From: a virus
Direction: 5' to 3' (one strand)
Length of the DNA stretch: 20,479 bases
IMG/VR virus record: IMGVR_UViG_3300032326_001331
Location: 1-20,479 of that record
A program made the translations under genes and the position numbers. The notes beneath the pieces are model-generated. The model saw nothing but the letters and a program-made list of their open reading frames with translations, ran no database searches and was not told where the DNA came from. Shown piece after piece: positions 20,144 to 20,479 of the stretch; position 1 is the first letter of the stretch, and every line of letters begins with the position of its first letter.

Positions 20144-20479
20144 TAAAGAAGATTTTAAAACAAGTATTCCAAACATTGAAGATCATCATTATCTTTTGTT
20201 TAATAAAGAATTTGATCTAGGTTCATGTGGAGATGCGATGGAGTTTATCATCGCCAGAAACCTGATGAGAAAAGATAGACCAAAACATATTAAGATGATT
20301 ATTAATTCTCCTGGTGGAGATGTTGGATCTGCTTTTGCATTAATTGATACATTAAAAGGATCTAAGATTCCTGTATATACATATGGTCTTGGTGAGATTG
20401 CAAGTTGTGGACTCATGACTTTTATTGCCGGAGAAAAAGGTCGTAGGTATTTAACTAGGAATACAGCAATTCTTTCTCA
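20136..20479 (+). CDS. clpP: ClpP-like serine protease (5' part)
   Basis: The first 114 residues; the 3' end lies beyond the window. ATG at 20136 overlaps the upstream ORF. The ClpP fold is recognised by IINSPGGDVGSAFALIDTL (oxyanion-hole NSPGG, residues 57-61) and GEIASCGLMTFIAGEKGRR, where Ser90 is the nucleophile; bacterial ClpP has the similar ASMG. NTAILS precedes the catalytic His, which falls at the cut. Phage ClpP-like proteases serve as prohead proteases or accessory peptidases. Without capsid genes here the role is open; a host-type ClpP variant that pairs with host ClpX or ClpA is an alternative. Confidence 0.85.
   Translation, partial: MSDKEDFKTSIPNIEDHHYLLFNKEFDLGSCGDAMEFIIARNLMRKDRPKHIKMIINSPGGDVGSAFALIDTLKGSKIPVYTYGLGEIASCGLMTFIAGEKGRRYLTRNTAILS

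Noticed and set aside
1-20479. CRISPR arrays, insertion sequences, introns or inteins
   Set aside because: No regularly spaced repeats, transposase motifs, or interruptions of nrdA, nrdB or other genes were seen.

Overview
The window looks like part of a large tailed-phage genome, probably a T4-superfamily-like myovirus of a Gram-negative and possibly marine host. The evidence is tightly packed and mostly overlapping genes, phage nucleotide metabolism (ThyX, NrdA, NrdB), a ClpP-like protease, a GIY-YIG nuclease, three tRNA genes, holin-like and endolysin genes, and two T4-type late promoter boxes (TATAAATA) placed exactly upstream of start codons. The DNA is AT-rich, with GC-richer patches at about 1-840 and 10100-10960. 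No virion structural gene is present, so the assignment to a family is inference.

Layout. 1-1103: the 3' end of thyX, then four small overlapping ORFs. 1105-2760: a radical SAM enzyme with nine C-terminal cysteines. 2752-8098: the most striking region, a six-gene overlapping operon behind a T4-like late promoter. It encodes a CsgF-like factor, a CsgG-like outer-membrane secretion pore, a long curlin-repeat protein, a FecR-domain periplasmic protein, a short curlin-repeat protein and a membrane CHASE2 adenylate cyclase. 8100-8737 (minus strand): two related small membrane proteins, holin candidates, behind their own late promoter. 8826-13444: nrdA and nrdB with four hypothetical ORFs between them. 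13441-15312: a GT2 glycosyltransferase overlapping an LpxH-like phosphoesterase, then two small zinc-ribbon proteins. 15339-15758: a GIY-YIG nuclease with a hairpin over its ribosome binding site. 15792-18686: a strong sigma70-type promoter leading into tRNA-Leu, a 34-residue very basic peptide, tRNA-Gly, an RNase H-like protein, a Bax inhibitor-1 family protein, tRNA-Met/Ile and a second radical SAM protein. 18683-19867: an RlpA-like lipoprotein and a secreted TIGR02594-type cell-wall hydrolase. 19910-19959: a perfect 15-bp hairpin. 19982-20479: a small ORF and the 5' part of a clpP-like gene.

How the genes may work together. The curli-like operon combines an export channel, its substrates, a periplasmic FecR protein and a cytoplasmic cAMP-producing cyclase in one translationally coupled unit. 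A plausible reading (inference) is that the phage builds an amyloid or gated pore in the host envelope late in infection and couples its state to host cAMP. csgG/csgF-like genes have, as far as I recall, been noted in some marine phages. I do not know of a description of the full unit with FecR and CHASE2 cyclase. The other modules supply dNTPs, tRNAs, envelope changes and lysis.
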